Positions 8,383 through 15,173 of a DNA stretch of 36,731 bases are shown piece by piece. Under the pieces are notes generated by a model that saw only the letters and a list, made by a program, of their open reading frames with translations, did not search any database and was not told where the DNA came from. Position numbers and translations under genes: made by a program. Origin of the DNA: Steroidobacter sp. (GTDB taxonomy: Bacteria > Pseudomonadota > Gammaproteobacteria > Steroidobacterales > Steroidobacteraceae); assembly GCF_016790065.1 (NCBI RefSeq), contig NZ_JAEUPY010000325.1, positions 1 to 36,731 on the forward strand, in the 5' to 3' direction. Each line of letters opens with the position of its first letter. Within the stretch, counting starts at the first letter, position 1.

Positions 8383-8444
8383 AGGTCCTCCCCAGAGACA
8401 TGAGAGAGTTCGTCATCAAACCGGTTCGCTCCAAGGAAACCCTC

Positions 8445-9620
8445 ATGGCTACGTTACGGGGCAATTGGAATTATCCCACCGCGGTACGTTTCGGCCCCGG
8501 CCGCATTGCCGAGCTGGCCGACGCCTGCAAGTCGCTGGGCATGAAACGTCCGCTACTGGTGACCGATGCCGCGCTCGCCAAGTTACCCATGATCGCCACC
8601 GCCGCCGGCATCTGCCAAGCGGCCGGACTGGCGTGCGAAGTGTTCAGCGACGTGCAAGCGAATCCGGTGGAGTCGAATGTGACGAATGGCGTCAATGCCT
8701 ACCGCCGCGGTGCGCACGATGGCGTGATCGCTTTCGGTGGCGGCAGCGCGCTGGACACCGGCAAGGCCGTGGCCTTGATGGTGGGACAAACGCGCCCGAT
8801 CTGGGATTTCGAGGATCGCGAGGATTGGTACACGCGAGTGAACGTGTCCGGCATGGCACCGACGGTGGCCGTGCCAACCACTTCCGGCACCGGCTCGGAA
8901 GTCGGACGCGCCTCGGTGATTACCGACGTGCGCGATCACATCAAGAAAATCATTTTTCATCCCAAGATGTTGCCGGCCATCGTGATTGCCGATCCGGAAT
9001 TGACCTTGGGCTTGCCGGCGCCGGTGACTGCAGCGGTCGGCATGGACGCGCTGTCTCACAATCTCGAAGCCTATTGTTCGCCTTCCTATCATCCGTTGGC
9101 GGAAGGCATCGCACTGGAAGGTATGCGCTTGGTTCACGATTGGTTGGCCACCGCGGTGAAAGACGGCAGCGACATCGAAGCACGCTCGCAAATGATGGCA
9201 GCGTCACTGATGGGTGCGACGGCGTTTCAAAAAGGTTTGGGCGCGATGCATAGCCTGAGCCATCCCTGCTCGGCCAACCTGAACACCCATCATGGCCTGA
9301 CCAACGCGGTGGTGATGCCTTATGTTTTGTCGTGGAATCGCCCGGCGCTCAGCGAAAAAATGCAGCGCCTGGCCGCTTACCTGAACCTGCGGCAACATTC
9401 GTTCAGCGGCGTGCTGGATTGGATCGTGGCGTTGCGAAAAGATATCGGCGTGCCGGATACATTGAGCGAGTTGGGCGTTAAACCTGAGCACGCCCAAGCC
9501 TTCGCTCAGCAGGCGTTCGACGATCCTTCCACCGGCGGCAATCCCATCCCGGTGTCAGTGTCGGATTTCGCCCAGCTGTATCGAAACTGTATCGAAGGCC
9601 GGCTGCCGGCGTCAGCTTAG
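8445..9620 (+). CDS. Iron-containing (group III) alcohol dehydrogenase
   Basis: A 391-aa metal-dependent alcohol dehydrogenase of the FucO/EutG-like family. The cofactor motif GGGSALDTGK is at about 98-107 and PTTSGTGSE at 144-152. Metal ligands are predicted as Asp201 and His205 (GMDALSHNLEAY), His269 (GAMHSLSHP) and His283 (NTHHGLTN), spaced as in the family. The start ATG at 8445 is preceded by AAGGA at 8433-8437 and agrees with the family N-terminus (GNWNYPT). An in-frame ATG at 8400 would add 15 residues. The gene is the last of the co-directional four-gene block. The likely role is oxidation of the hydroxyl group of a gamma-glutamylated amino alcohol to the aldehyde taken by the preceding enzyme. 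Reduction of an aldehyde in the opposite direction is possible biochemically. Confidence 0.93.
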   Translation: MATLRGNWNYPTAVRFGPGRIAELADACKSLGMKRPLLVTDAALAKLPMIATAAGICQAAGLACEVFSDVQANPVESNVTNGVNAYRRGAHDGVIAFGGGSALDTGKAVALMVGQTRPIWDFEDREDWYTRVNVSGMAPTVAVPTTSGTGSEVGRASVITDVRDHIKKIIFHPKMLPAIVIADPELTLGLPAPVTAAVGMDALSHNLEAYCSPSYHPLAEGIALEGMRLVHDWLATAVKDGSDIEARSQMMAASLMGATAFQKGLGAMHSLSHPCSANLNTHHGLTNAVVMPYVLSWNRPALSEKMQRLAAYLNLRQHSFSGVLDWIVALRKDIGVPDTLSELGVKPEHAQAFAQQAFDDPSTGGNPIPVSVSDFAQLYRNCIEGRLPASA

Positions 9621-9660
9621 TCATTGGAAAATTCAGGCGTCGCGAGGCATAGTGATCGCC

Positions 9661-10035
9661 ATGCGCACTTCCCTACTCATCGGCTTGACTCTAGGTGCGG
9701 CCCTGGCCTTGCCGGCGCACGCCGACAGCATGCGCTGCGGCGGACGCGTGATTCGCGATGGCAATGCACGTGCGGAAGTACGCGCATTCTGTGGCGAACC
9801 GGCAGACGTTCAGACCCGAACGATTCTGCGTCGCCCTTCCTACACCGTCGGCGGCCGGATTGTTTATTTCGGCGAAGGCCTGGTGGAGATCCCGGTGGAA
9901 ACCTGGACTTATAACTTCGGCCCCAACAAGTTGATGCGCCGGGTGCGTTTCGTCGACGGCCTGGTCGACGATGTGGAAACGTTGGGCTACGGCTACAACG
10001 ATCCGCAGCGTGGCACCTACAACTCGGGCAACTAA
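9661..10035 (+). CDS. Small secreted DUF2845 protein
   Basis: A protein of about 124 aa with a signal peptide (basic RT, then a Leu/Ala-rich core, cleavage near ALPAHA-DS). The mature part RCGGRVIRDGNARAEVRAFCGEPADV followed by WTYNFGPNKLMRRVRFVDG matches what I recall of DUF2845, a periplasmic domain of unknown function with two conserved cysteines. The start is uncertain between ATG 9661 and GTG 9652. A GAGG at 9644-9647 is rather close to the GTG and rather far from the ATG. It follows the alcohol dehydrogenase by about 40 bp but has no evident link to amino-alcohol metabolism. Its stop overlaps the stop of the convergent MATE gene by four bases. Confidence 0.8.
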   Translation: MRTSLLIGLTLGAALALPAHADSMRCGGRVIRDGNARAEVRAFCGEPADVQTRTILRRPSYTVGGRIVYFGEGLVEIPVETWTYNFGPNKLMRRVRFVDGLVDDVETLGYGYNDPQRGTYNSGN

Positions 10036-11390
10036 CGCGCCGCTGCCAGCCGCAGCTTGGTCTCTCGCCGATAGCGTCCGACCAGCAAGACGGCGCTGAT
10101 GGTGAGGCCGATGTTCAGCCCAATCCACACCAGCACCGGCCCTTCGTCGCGGTAAACGCCGAAGTAATAGGCGAAGGCGAAGCCAACCACCCAATAAGAA
10201 AAGATGCACATCAGCATCGGGATGGTGGTGTCCTTGAAGCCGCGTAACGCGCCGGCCGCGCCCACCTGCACACCATCGGAGAATTGAAACAACGCGGCCA
10301 TGAGCAGCAACGTCGCTGCCAATTCGCGCACCGGCACATCTCGCGTATACAACGCGGCGATCTGATCATTGAAGAACAAGATCACGATGGCCGAGATCGT
10401 CATCACGACGGCGCACATCGCGACACCAATCCAGCCAGCATTGCGTGCGCCCAACAGATCGCCACGCCCGAGCGTGTGGCCCACATGAATGGTGGTTGCG
10501 GAACTGATCGCCAGCGGCACCATGAACATGAAAGCCGCGTAGTTCAGCGCGATCTGATGTCCCGCTGCAGTGACCGCGCCCATGCCACCCATCATCAACG
10601 CCGCAGCAACGAACAAACCACCTTCGGCCAGAATGCTGCCGGCAATGGGTGCACCGACCCGCGTCAACTCACCCAGCACCGGCCAATTCGGTGGATCGAT
10701 GCGCGCGAAAAAGTTGAAAGCCCGATACGCGCGATGCATTCGCACGTGTAGAAACATTACGAAGAACATCACCCACATCGAGATCGCCGTCGCCACACCA
10801 CAGCCCACCGCGCCGAGCTCGGGCGCGCCGAACTTGCCGTACATGAAAATCCAATTGCCGATCACATTCACGGTGAGGCCCAGAAAGCCGGTGAACATGA
10901 TGGGCTTGGTCCGGCCCAACCCTTCGCTGGTGTAGCGCAGAGAGAAGAACGCCAGCAGGCCCGGCATGCCCCAGCTGATCGCGTGTACATAGCCCACCGC
11001 CACCGGCAGCACGTCATCGGCGATGCCGATGGCCGGCAAGAACCAGTCGGCCTGTTGCATACCGAGGAACAACAGGATTGAAAGCAGCAGCACCAGCCAC
11101 CATGACTGACGCGCATAGACCGTGACTTTCCCGGTGTCGTTGGCGCCGTAGGCATGAGCGATGGACGGCGAGGTTGCCATCAGCAAACCGAAGCCCACGA
11201 ACATGAATAGGTTGAAGTTCGCGGCGCCCACCGCCAGCCCGGCCAGATCGACCGCGCCCAATTGACCCGCCATGACGGTGTCGGCGAAGGCCATGCCGGT
11301 GATGGAAAGATTGTTGCCCAACAGCGGTCCGCCGAGCGCGACGATGGCTCGAGCGTCCGCGGCCAGGCGGGCGCGGCTGGAAGTGCTCAT
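10032..11390 (-). CDS. MATE-family multidrug exporter (NorM-like)
   Basis: A polytopic inner-membrane antiporter of 452 aa with about 12 transmembrane segments in two homologous halves, typical of the MATE family. It would export cationic drugs or metabolites using a sodium or proton gradient. Family features include ALGGPLLGNNLSITGMAFADTVMAGQLG near the N-terminus, FGLLMATSPSIAHAYGA, and the second-half equivalents GAVTAAGHQIALNYAAFMFMVPLAISSATTIHVG and GVQVGAAGALRGFKDT. ATG at 11390-11388 is preferred because the family's first membrane helix starts soon after it. A GTG at 11453 would add 21 polar residues. Neither start has a good ribosome binding site. It is convergent with the DUF2845 gene, sharing the four bases 10032-10035, and divergent from the thiolase gene. 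The substrate is unknown. Confidence 0.92.
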   Translation of the reverse strand: MSTSSRARLAADARAIVALGGPLLGNNLSITGMAFADTVMAGQLGAVDLAGLAVGAANFNLFMFVGFGLLMATSPSIAHAYGANDTGKVTVYARQSWWLVLLLSILLFLGMQQADWFLPAIGIADDVLPVAVGYVHAISWGMPGLLAFFSLRYTSEGLGRTKPIMFTGFLGLTVNVIGNWIFMYGKFGAPELGAVGCGVATAISMWVMFFVMFLHVRMHRAYRAFNFFARIDPPNWPVLGELTRVGAPIAGSILAEGGLFVAAALMMGGMGAVTAAGHQIALNYAAFMFMVPLAISSATTIHVGHTLGRGDLLGARNAGWIGVAMCAVVMTISAIVILFFNDQIAALYTRDVPVRELAATLLLMAALFQFSDGVQVGAAGALRGFKDTTIPMLMCIFSYWVVGFAFAYYFGVYRDEGPVLVWIGLNIGLTISAVLLVGRYRRETKLRLAAAR

Positions 11391-11558
11391 ACGAATTCGG
11401 CCGCCGACGTTGGCGACCAGTGACAGTGCGGTTTCTTGAGATTGCGGCCGCACAGCCTACGGGTTTGCGCCCGGCGCGCCAACAGCGATCCCTAACTATG
11501 CTCACGCGACCACGGCTGGCATGCTGGCAGCCCTTCGTTCGCTCGTCAGGGAGCCACC

Positions 11559-12836
11559 ATGCTCGTAGGTTCTTCGATCCGTCGCGTCGCCATCCTCGGT
11601 GGCACTCGGATTCCGTTCGCACGTTCCATGGGCGTCTATGCCGAGGCCAGCAACCAGGAAATGCTGACCGCGTCGCTGCAAGGACTGGTGGAGCGGTTCA
11701 ACCTGCGCGGCGAAGTGCTTGGCGATGTCGGCGCCGGCGCAGTGCTCAAGCATTCCCGGGACTTCAACCTGACACGCGAAAGCGTGCTCGACAGCGGGCT
11801 CGCGCCGGAAACGCCGGCCTTCGATTTGCAGCGAGCCTGCGGCACCAGCCTCGACACCGCCATCGTGCTCGGCTTGAAAATCGCCACCGGTCAGATCGAC
11901 TCGGCCATCGCGGCAGGTGTGGATACAGCGAGCGACGTTCCTATCGTCTATCCCACTGCGTATCGGAAAATGCTCCTGCGCAGCGCTCGCGGTCGGTCAC
12001 TCGGCGAGCGGCTTTCGCCTTGGACGAGTTTTCGACCGAGCTTTCTGAAACCACAGCTACCCGGCGTCAGCGAGCCGCGCACCGGCATGTCGATGGGACA
12101 GCACTGCGAAAAGATGGCGCAGACCTGGCAAATCGCACGCGCGGATCAGGATCAACTGGCTTACGAAAGCCATCGCAAGGCCAGCGCGGCGTGGGAAGAA
12201 GGTTTCTATGAAGATCTGGTGGTGCCGTTTCGCGGTTTGAAGCTGGACAACAACATCCGGCGCGACACTTCGATCGAGAAGCTCGCCAAGCTCAAACCCT
12301 CGTTCTCGGCCAACGGCACGTTGACTGCCGGCAACTCCACGCCAATGACCGACGGCTCCGCTGCGGTGTTGCTCGCAAGCGAGGAATGGGCCAAGGCACG
12401 CGGCTTACCGGTGCTCGCTTATCTCAGCTACGGCAAGTATGCCGCTGTCGATTTCGTGCAGAAGGAAGGTTTGTTGATGGCGCCCGCTTACGCGGTGCCT
12501 CGCATGCTCGCCGATGCCAAGTTGAAGCTGCAGGACTTCGACATCTACGAAATCCATGAAGCCTTCGAAGCCCAGGTGCTGTGTACGTTGAAGGCGTGGG
12601 AGTCGCCGGAGTTCTGTCGCGACCGACTTGGTCTTTCTGAACCGCTCGGCGCCATTGATCGCAGCAAGATGAATTTGAAAGGCGGCAGCGTCGCCATCGG
12701 CCATCCGTTCGCCGCCACCGGCGCACGCATCATCGCCACTCTCGCCAAGCAACTCGCCCAACGCGGCAGCGGCCGCGGCCTGATCTCGATCTGCACCGCC
12801 GGCGGCATGGGCGTAACCGCGATCATCGAGAGATAA
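11559..12836 (+). CDS. Acetyl-CoA C-acyltransferase (FadI-like thiolase)
   Basis: A cytosolic thiolase of 425 aa that cleaves 3-ketoacyl-CoA to acetyl-CoA and a shortened acyl-CoA, or condenses two acetyl-CoA in reverse. All catalytic residues are visible: the nucleophile Cys94 in QRACGTSLD, His333 in EIHEAFEAQ, His382 in GSVAIGHPFAATGAR and Cys412 in CTAGGMGV. The motif NSTPMTDGSAAV at about 259-270 and DNNIRRD at about 230-236 resemble FadI. ATG 11559 is preceded by AGGGAG at 11548-11553. No fadJ-like hydratase/dehydrogenase gene adjoins it, so its place in beta-oxidation or ketoacyl-CoA metabolism cannot be settled. The gene ends just before an imperfect palindrome. Confidence 0.92.
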   Translation: MLVGSSIRRVAILGGTRIPFARSMGVYAEASNQEMLTASLQGLVERFNLRGEVLGDVGAGAVLKHSRDFNLTRESVLDSGLAPETPAFDLQRACGTSLDTAIVLGLKIATGQIDSAIAAGVDTASDVPIVYPTAYRKMLLRSARGRSLGERLSPWTSFRPSFLKPQLPGVSEPRTGMSMGQHCEKMAQTWQIARADQDQLAYESHRKASAAWEEGFYEDLVVPFRGLKLDNNIRRDTSIEKLAKLKPSFSANGTLTAGNSTPMTDGSAAVLLASEEWAKARGLPVLAYLSYGKYAAVDFVQKEGLLMAPAYAVPRMLADAKLKLQDFDIYEIHEAFEAQVLCTLKAWESPEFCRDRLGLSEPLGAIDRSKMNLKGGSVAIGHPFAATGARIIATLAKQLAQRGSGRGLISICTAGGMGVTAIIER

Positions 12837-12855
12837 ATCGGAAGCTAAAAGGGAG

Positions 12856-12897
12856 GGCGGCCGGTAGGGGTCAAAAAATTGATCCCTACCGACCGCC
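12856..12897. repeat. Imperfect 19-bp palindrome (REP-like element or terminator-like hairpin)
   Basis: Arms at 12856-12874 and 12879-12897 pair at 17 of 19 positions around a loop of four A, ggtaggggtcaa against ttgatccctacc at the core. It lies 20 bp after the thiolase stop. There is no T-run after it, which argues against a simple intrinsic terminator. The size and the two mismatches resemble repetitive extragenic palindromes, but no second copy is present in this window. Confidence 0.55.
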
Positions 12898-13274
12898 ATC
12901 CGGACTGTCACAGGAATAAGTTAAACCGGTGAACAGCCCACTGCACGAGGCGCCGCGATCCCGGGGAGGGGGCAGTAACGAATCGCGACACTTCGAACAA
13001 CGGTTGATGGAGGTTGGCGGAGCATGCGCGACCGCCAGCGACGTAAAGGGTTGAAGGGGGGTGAAGGGCGTCCTTGCCCGGGTGCATGCCCCGACCTTGC
13101 GGGTCCCTGTGAAGGTGTCCCTAATCACACGCACGCGGATCCTAAAGGGTAAAGCGACAAACCCAGGCGAATACCCTCACAGCCACAGCAGATTGTTGCC
13201 TAGCCGTGCATGAGGCCTCGTCGCAGGGCGCGCCAGTTTCTTGCCATTGGCTTACGGAAATAGCTGCAGCGCCG

Positions 13275-13322
13275 CGTCGGTAGGCATTACAAGTACCACA
13301 CCCTGGCTATTGGCCGTCGGTA
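13275..13322 (+). promoter_or_regulatory. Pair of cgtcggta boxes, candidate upstream activator sites
   Basis: cgtcggta occurs at 13275-13282 and 13315-13322, exactly 40 bp apart (about four helical turns), 45-92 bp before the sigma-54-type element. An agtacc/ggtact inverted pair (about 13291-13296 and 13319-13324) overlaps the second box. Sigma-54 promoters need an enhancer-binding protein upstream, and the position fits. The binding protein is not identified. Confidence 0.35.
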
Positions 13323-13366
13323 CTACCCCGTCGCTATCTCACTGATCTGTATCGACAATATGCTGC

Positions 13367-13385
13367 TTGGCACAGCGGTTGCTTT
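13367..13385 (+). promoter_or_regulatory. Sigma-54 (-24/-12) promoter of the PEP-CTERM gene
   Basis: TTGGCACAGCGGTTGCTTT contains TGGCAC, five bases, then TTGCT, a full match to the -24/-12 consensus recognised by RpoN. It lies 38 bp before the start codon, in the correct orientation, leaving a leader of roughly 30 bases. PEP-CTERM genes of some floc-forming bacteria are reported to depend on RpoN and the PrsK/PrsR two-component system, which supports the call. Confidence 0.75.
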
Positions 13386-13423
13386 ATCTTCGCTGCGTGC
13401 TTAGAACCAACAGGATTACCCAG

Positions 13424-13978
13424 ATGAAGCGTCTTTTTGCTCTCGTGCTGCTCGCGGTCGGCTTTATGGCCACCGCCCATGCCGACTACATCCCCGCCAC
13501 TTGGACCGACTCGGCCCCGGTGGGCAATGGCATCTACATCGGCAACCGCGCTTCGTACACCTATACCCATGACCTGACCGACAACGGCTTCCGTCCGTTG
13601 AACGACGTGATCACCAGCTTCTGGTTGTCCATCAACCTGACGGACGACGATCACAGCGCCCGCGATGGCATCGAACTGGCCTTCGTCGACCTGCCGGGCG
13701 TGACCGGCGACCGCCTGGTCTACAACTTCGACCTGGCCGGTGAAGAGTACGGCGGCTGGTCCATCCTCGGCCTGCTGCAGCTCAACGTGCTGGGCACCCT
13801 GACGGTGACCATCAATTCCATCATCGGCGACTTCAACCTGGTCGGCTCGACCTTGACCGCTCGCGGCTTGAGCAACACCGCCGGCAGCGTGCCGGAACCG
13901 GGTGCTCTGGGCCTCCTGGGCGTCGGTCTGGTTGGCATGGCTCTCGCTCGCCGCCGCAAGCAGGCGAAGCGCGCCTAA
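13424..13978 (+). CDS. PEP-CTERM sorting-domain secreted protein
   Basis: A 184-aa exported protein. Residues 1-20 are a signal peptide (MKRLFALVLLAVGFMATAHA, cleaved before Asp21). The body (about 21-150) is predicted beta-rich, without cysteine, and I recognise no named domain. The C-terminus is a complete PEP-CTERM signal: VPEP at 156-159, a hydrophobic stretch (about 160-174) and a basic RRRKQAKR tail. Such proteins are cut and anchored or released by an exosortase (EpsH/Xrt) and are tied to exopolysaccharide or floc formation. No exosortase is in the window. ATG 13424 is set by AGGA at 13412-13415; the frame's upstream extension overlaps the sigma-54 promoter. The gene stands alone between that promoter and a strong terminator, so it is a monocistronic unit. 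Confidence 0.9.
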   Translation: MKRLFALVLLAVGFMATAHADYIPATWTDSAPVGNGIYIGNRASYTYTHDLTDNGFRPLNDVITSFWLSINLTDDDHSARDGIELAFVDLPGVTGDRLVYNFDLAGEEYGGWSILGLLQLNVLGTLTVTINSIIGDFNLVGSTLTARGLSNTAGSVPEPGALGLLGVGLVGMALARRRKQAKRA

Positions 13979-14008
13979 AGCACGCATACCAATCTCCTGG
14001 TAGGGAAG

Positions 14009-14037
14009 GGCCCGCTTCGGCGGGCCTTTTTCTTTTT
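14009..14037 (+). terminator. Rho-independent terminator after the PEP-CTERM gene
   Basis: A 7-bp GC stem ggcccgc/gcgggcc closed by a ttcg tetraloop (14009-14026) is followed by tttttcttttt. This is a textbook intrinsic terminator 30 bp after the stop codon. Confidence 0.93.
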
Positions 14038-14084
14038 AGGGGCGTTTTTCTTTTTGCGGGTCGGGGTCATTAGACTGGCGCCCC

Positions 14085-15173
14085 ATGGCTCAGTACCTCG
14101 GCGACTCCTCCTTTCAACACGGCAGCCCTGACCGGCTCGGTGTCTTGCTGGTCAATCTAGGCACGCCCGATGGGCCGGACCCCGGCTCGGTGCGGCGCTT
14201 TCTGGCTGAGTTCCTCTGGGATCCTCGCGTTGTCGAAGCGCCGCGGTGGATCTGGTGGCTGGCTCTGCACGGCGTGATCCTGCGAATCCGACCGTCGAAG
14301 AGCGCGCACGCTTACCAACAGGTCTGGACCCCAGCAGGCTCGCCATTGCTGATTCACAGCACCGCCCTGACCAAGCGCATCGCCGCTGCGCTCCAGCCGC
14401 GCTGGAATGCAGCCGTGGCGTTGGGCATGAGCTACGGCTCGCCTTCCATTCCGAGCGCGCTCGAAGAACTCAAACGCCAAGGCGCACGACGCATCGTCGT
14501 GTTGCCGCTATATCCGCAGTACTCAGGCACAACCACAGCGTCGGTGTTCGATCGAGTCACCCGCGAGCTGCAACGCTGGCGCTGGGTGCCGGAGCTGCGC
14601 TTCATCGGTAGCTATCACGACGACGCCGGTTACATCGGCGCCCTCGCCGCCAGCATCGAACAACACTGGCGCAGCGCCGAACGAAACCATCTGTTGTTTT
14701 CCTTTCATGGCATTCCCAAACGTTACGTCGAGTCCGGCGATCCTTACTACTGTCACAGCGTGAAGACCGCGCGACTGGTTGCCGAACGACTCGAGCTCAC
14801 CGATAAGGACTGGAGCATCAGTTTCCAATCCCAAGTAGGCCGCGAAGAATGGCTGCGCCCCTACAGCGACGAACGTTTGCTCGAGCTGGCACGCAGCGGA
14901 CCGAAGCGCATCACTGTGGTGTGCCCGGGCTTTGCCACGGACTGCCTGGAAACGCTGGAAGAAATCGCGCTGCGTAATCGCCAGTTGTTTCTCGACGCTG
15001 GCGGCGAAGCTTATGACTATGTGCCGGCACTGAACGCCGATGAATCGCATGTCTCAGCGTTGACTGCTTTGATCGAACGGCACGCGCAAGGCTGGACGGC
15101 ACCGTCACAACAGTCGCCCGCTGACGCCGAAGCGACGCGGGCACGAGCGCTCCGCAGCGGCGCGCAGCGCTGA
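14085..15173 (+). CDS. hemH: Ferrochelatase
   Basis: Inserts ferrous iron into protoporphyrin IX, the last step of protoheme synthesis, on the cytoplasmic side of the inner membrane. The 362-aa protein shows LGVLLVNLGTPDGP at 18-31, GMSYGSPSI at about 114-122, VVLPLYPQYSGTTTASV near 138-154, the catalytic His208 in FSFHGIPKRY, and Glu289 in CPGFATDCLETLEEI. His and Glu are 81 residues apart, as in characterised ferrochelatases. The start ATG 14085 has no clear ribosome binding site and follows the previous terminator by under 50 bp, so the leader is very short or absent. The stop overlaps the next start as TGATG at 15171-15175. The window also has a cytochrome b561, a heme user, but it is not adjacent. 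Confidence 0.95.
   Translation: MAQYLGDSSFQHGSPDRLGVLLVNLGTPDGPDPGSVRRFLAEFLWDPRVVEAPRWIWWLALHGVILRIRPSKSAHAYQQVWTPAGSPLLIHSTALTKRIAAALQPRWNAAVALGMSYGSPSIPSALEELKRQGARRIVVLPLYPQYSGTTTASVFDRVTRELQRWRWVPELRFIGSYHDDAGYIGALAASIEQHWRSAERNHLLFSFHGIPKRYVESGDPYYCHSVKTARLVAERLELTDKDWSISFQSQVGREEWLRPYSDERLLELARSGPKRITVVCPGFATDCLETLEEIALRNRQLFLDAGGEAYDYVPALNADESHVSALTALIERHAQGWTAPSQQSPADAEATRARALRSGAQR

Larger units (their letters stand above)
12837..13366. other. Long intergenic region between thiolase and PEP-CTERM gene
   Basis: With the 5' leader of the next gene the gap is 587 bp. I see no convincing coding sequence: the only open frame (minus, 13134-12886) is Arg/Pro/Thr-rich with no recognisable domain. 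The left end holds an imperfect palindrome (12856-12897). The middle (about 12955-13130) is G-run-rich with several short self-complementary stretches. The right end holds repeated cgtcggta boxes upstream of a sigma-54-type promoter. A repeat element or a small RNA in the middle cannot be excluded. Confidence 0.5.

Noticed and set aside
8465-9253. A 262-codon plus-strand frame inside the alcohol dehydrogenase gene
   Set aside because: Out-of-phase shadow, Arg-rich, no domain.
3020-9620. Idea that the GGDEF gene is the regulator of the amino-alcohol cluster
   Set aside because: About 200 bp with a separate candidate promoter divides them, and a diguanylate cyclase is not a DNA-binding protein.
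12886-13134. Minus-strand ORF of 82 codons in the long gap
   Set aside because: Thr/Arg/Pro-rich with no recognisable domain, and no binding site identified. Kept only as part of the unexplained gap.
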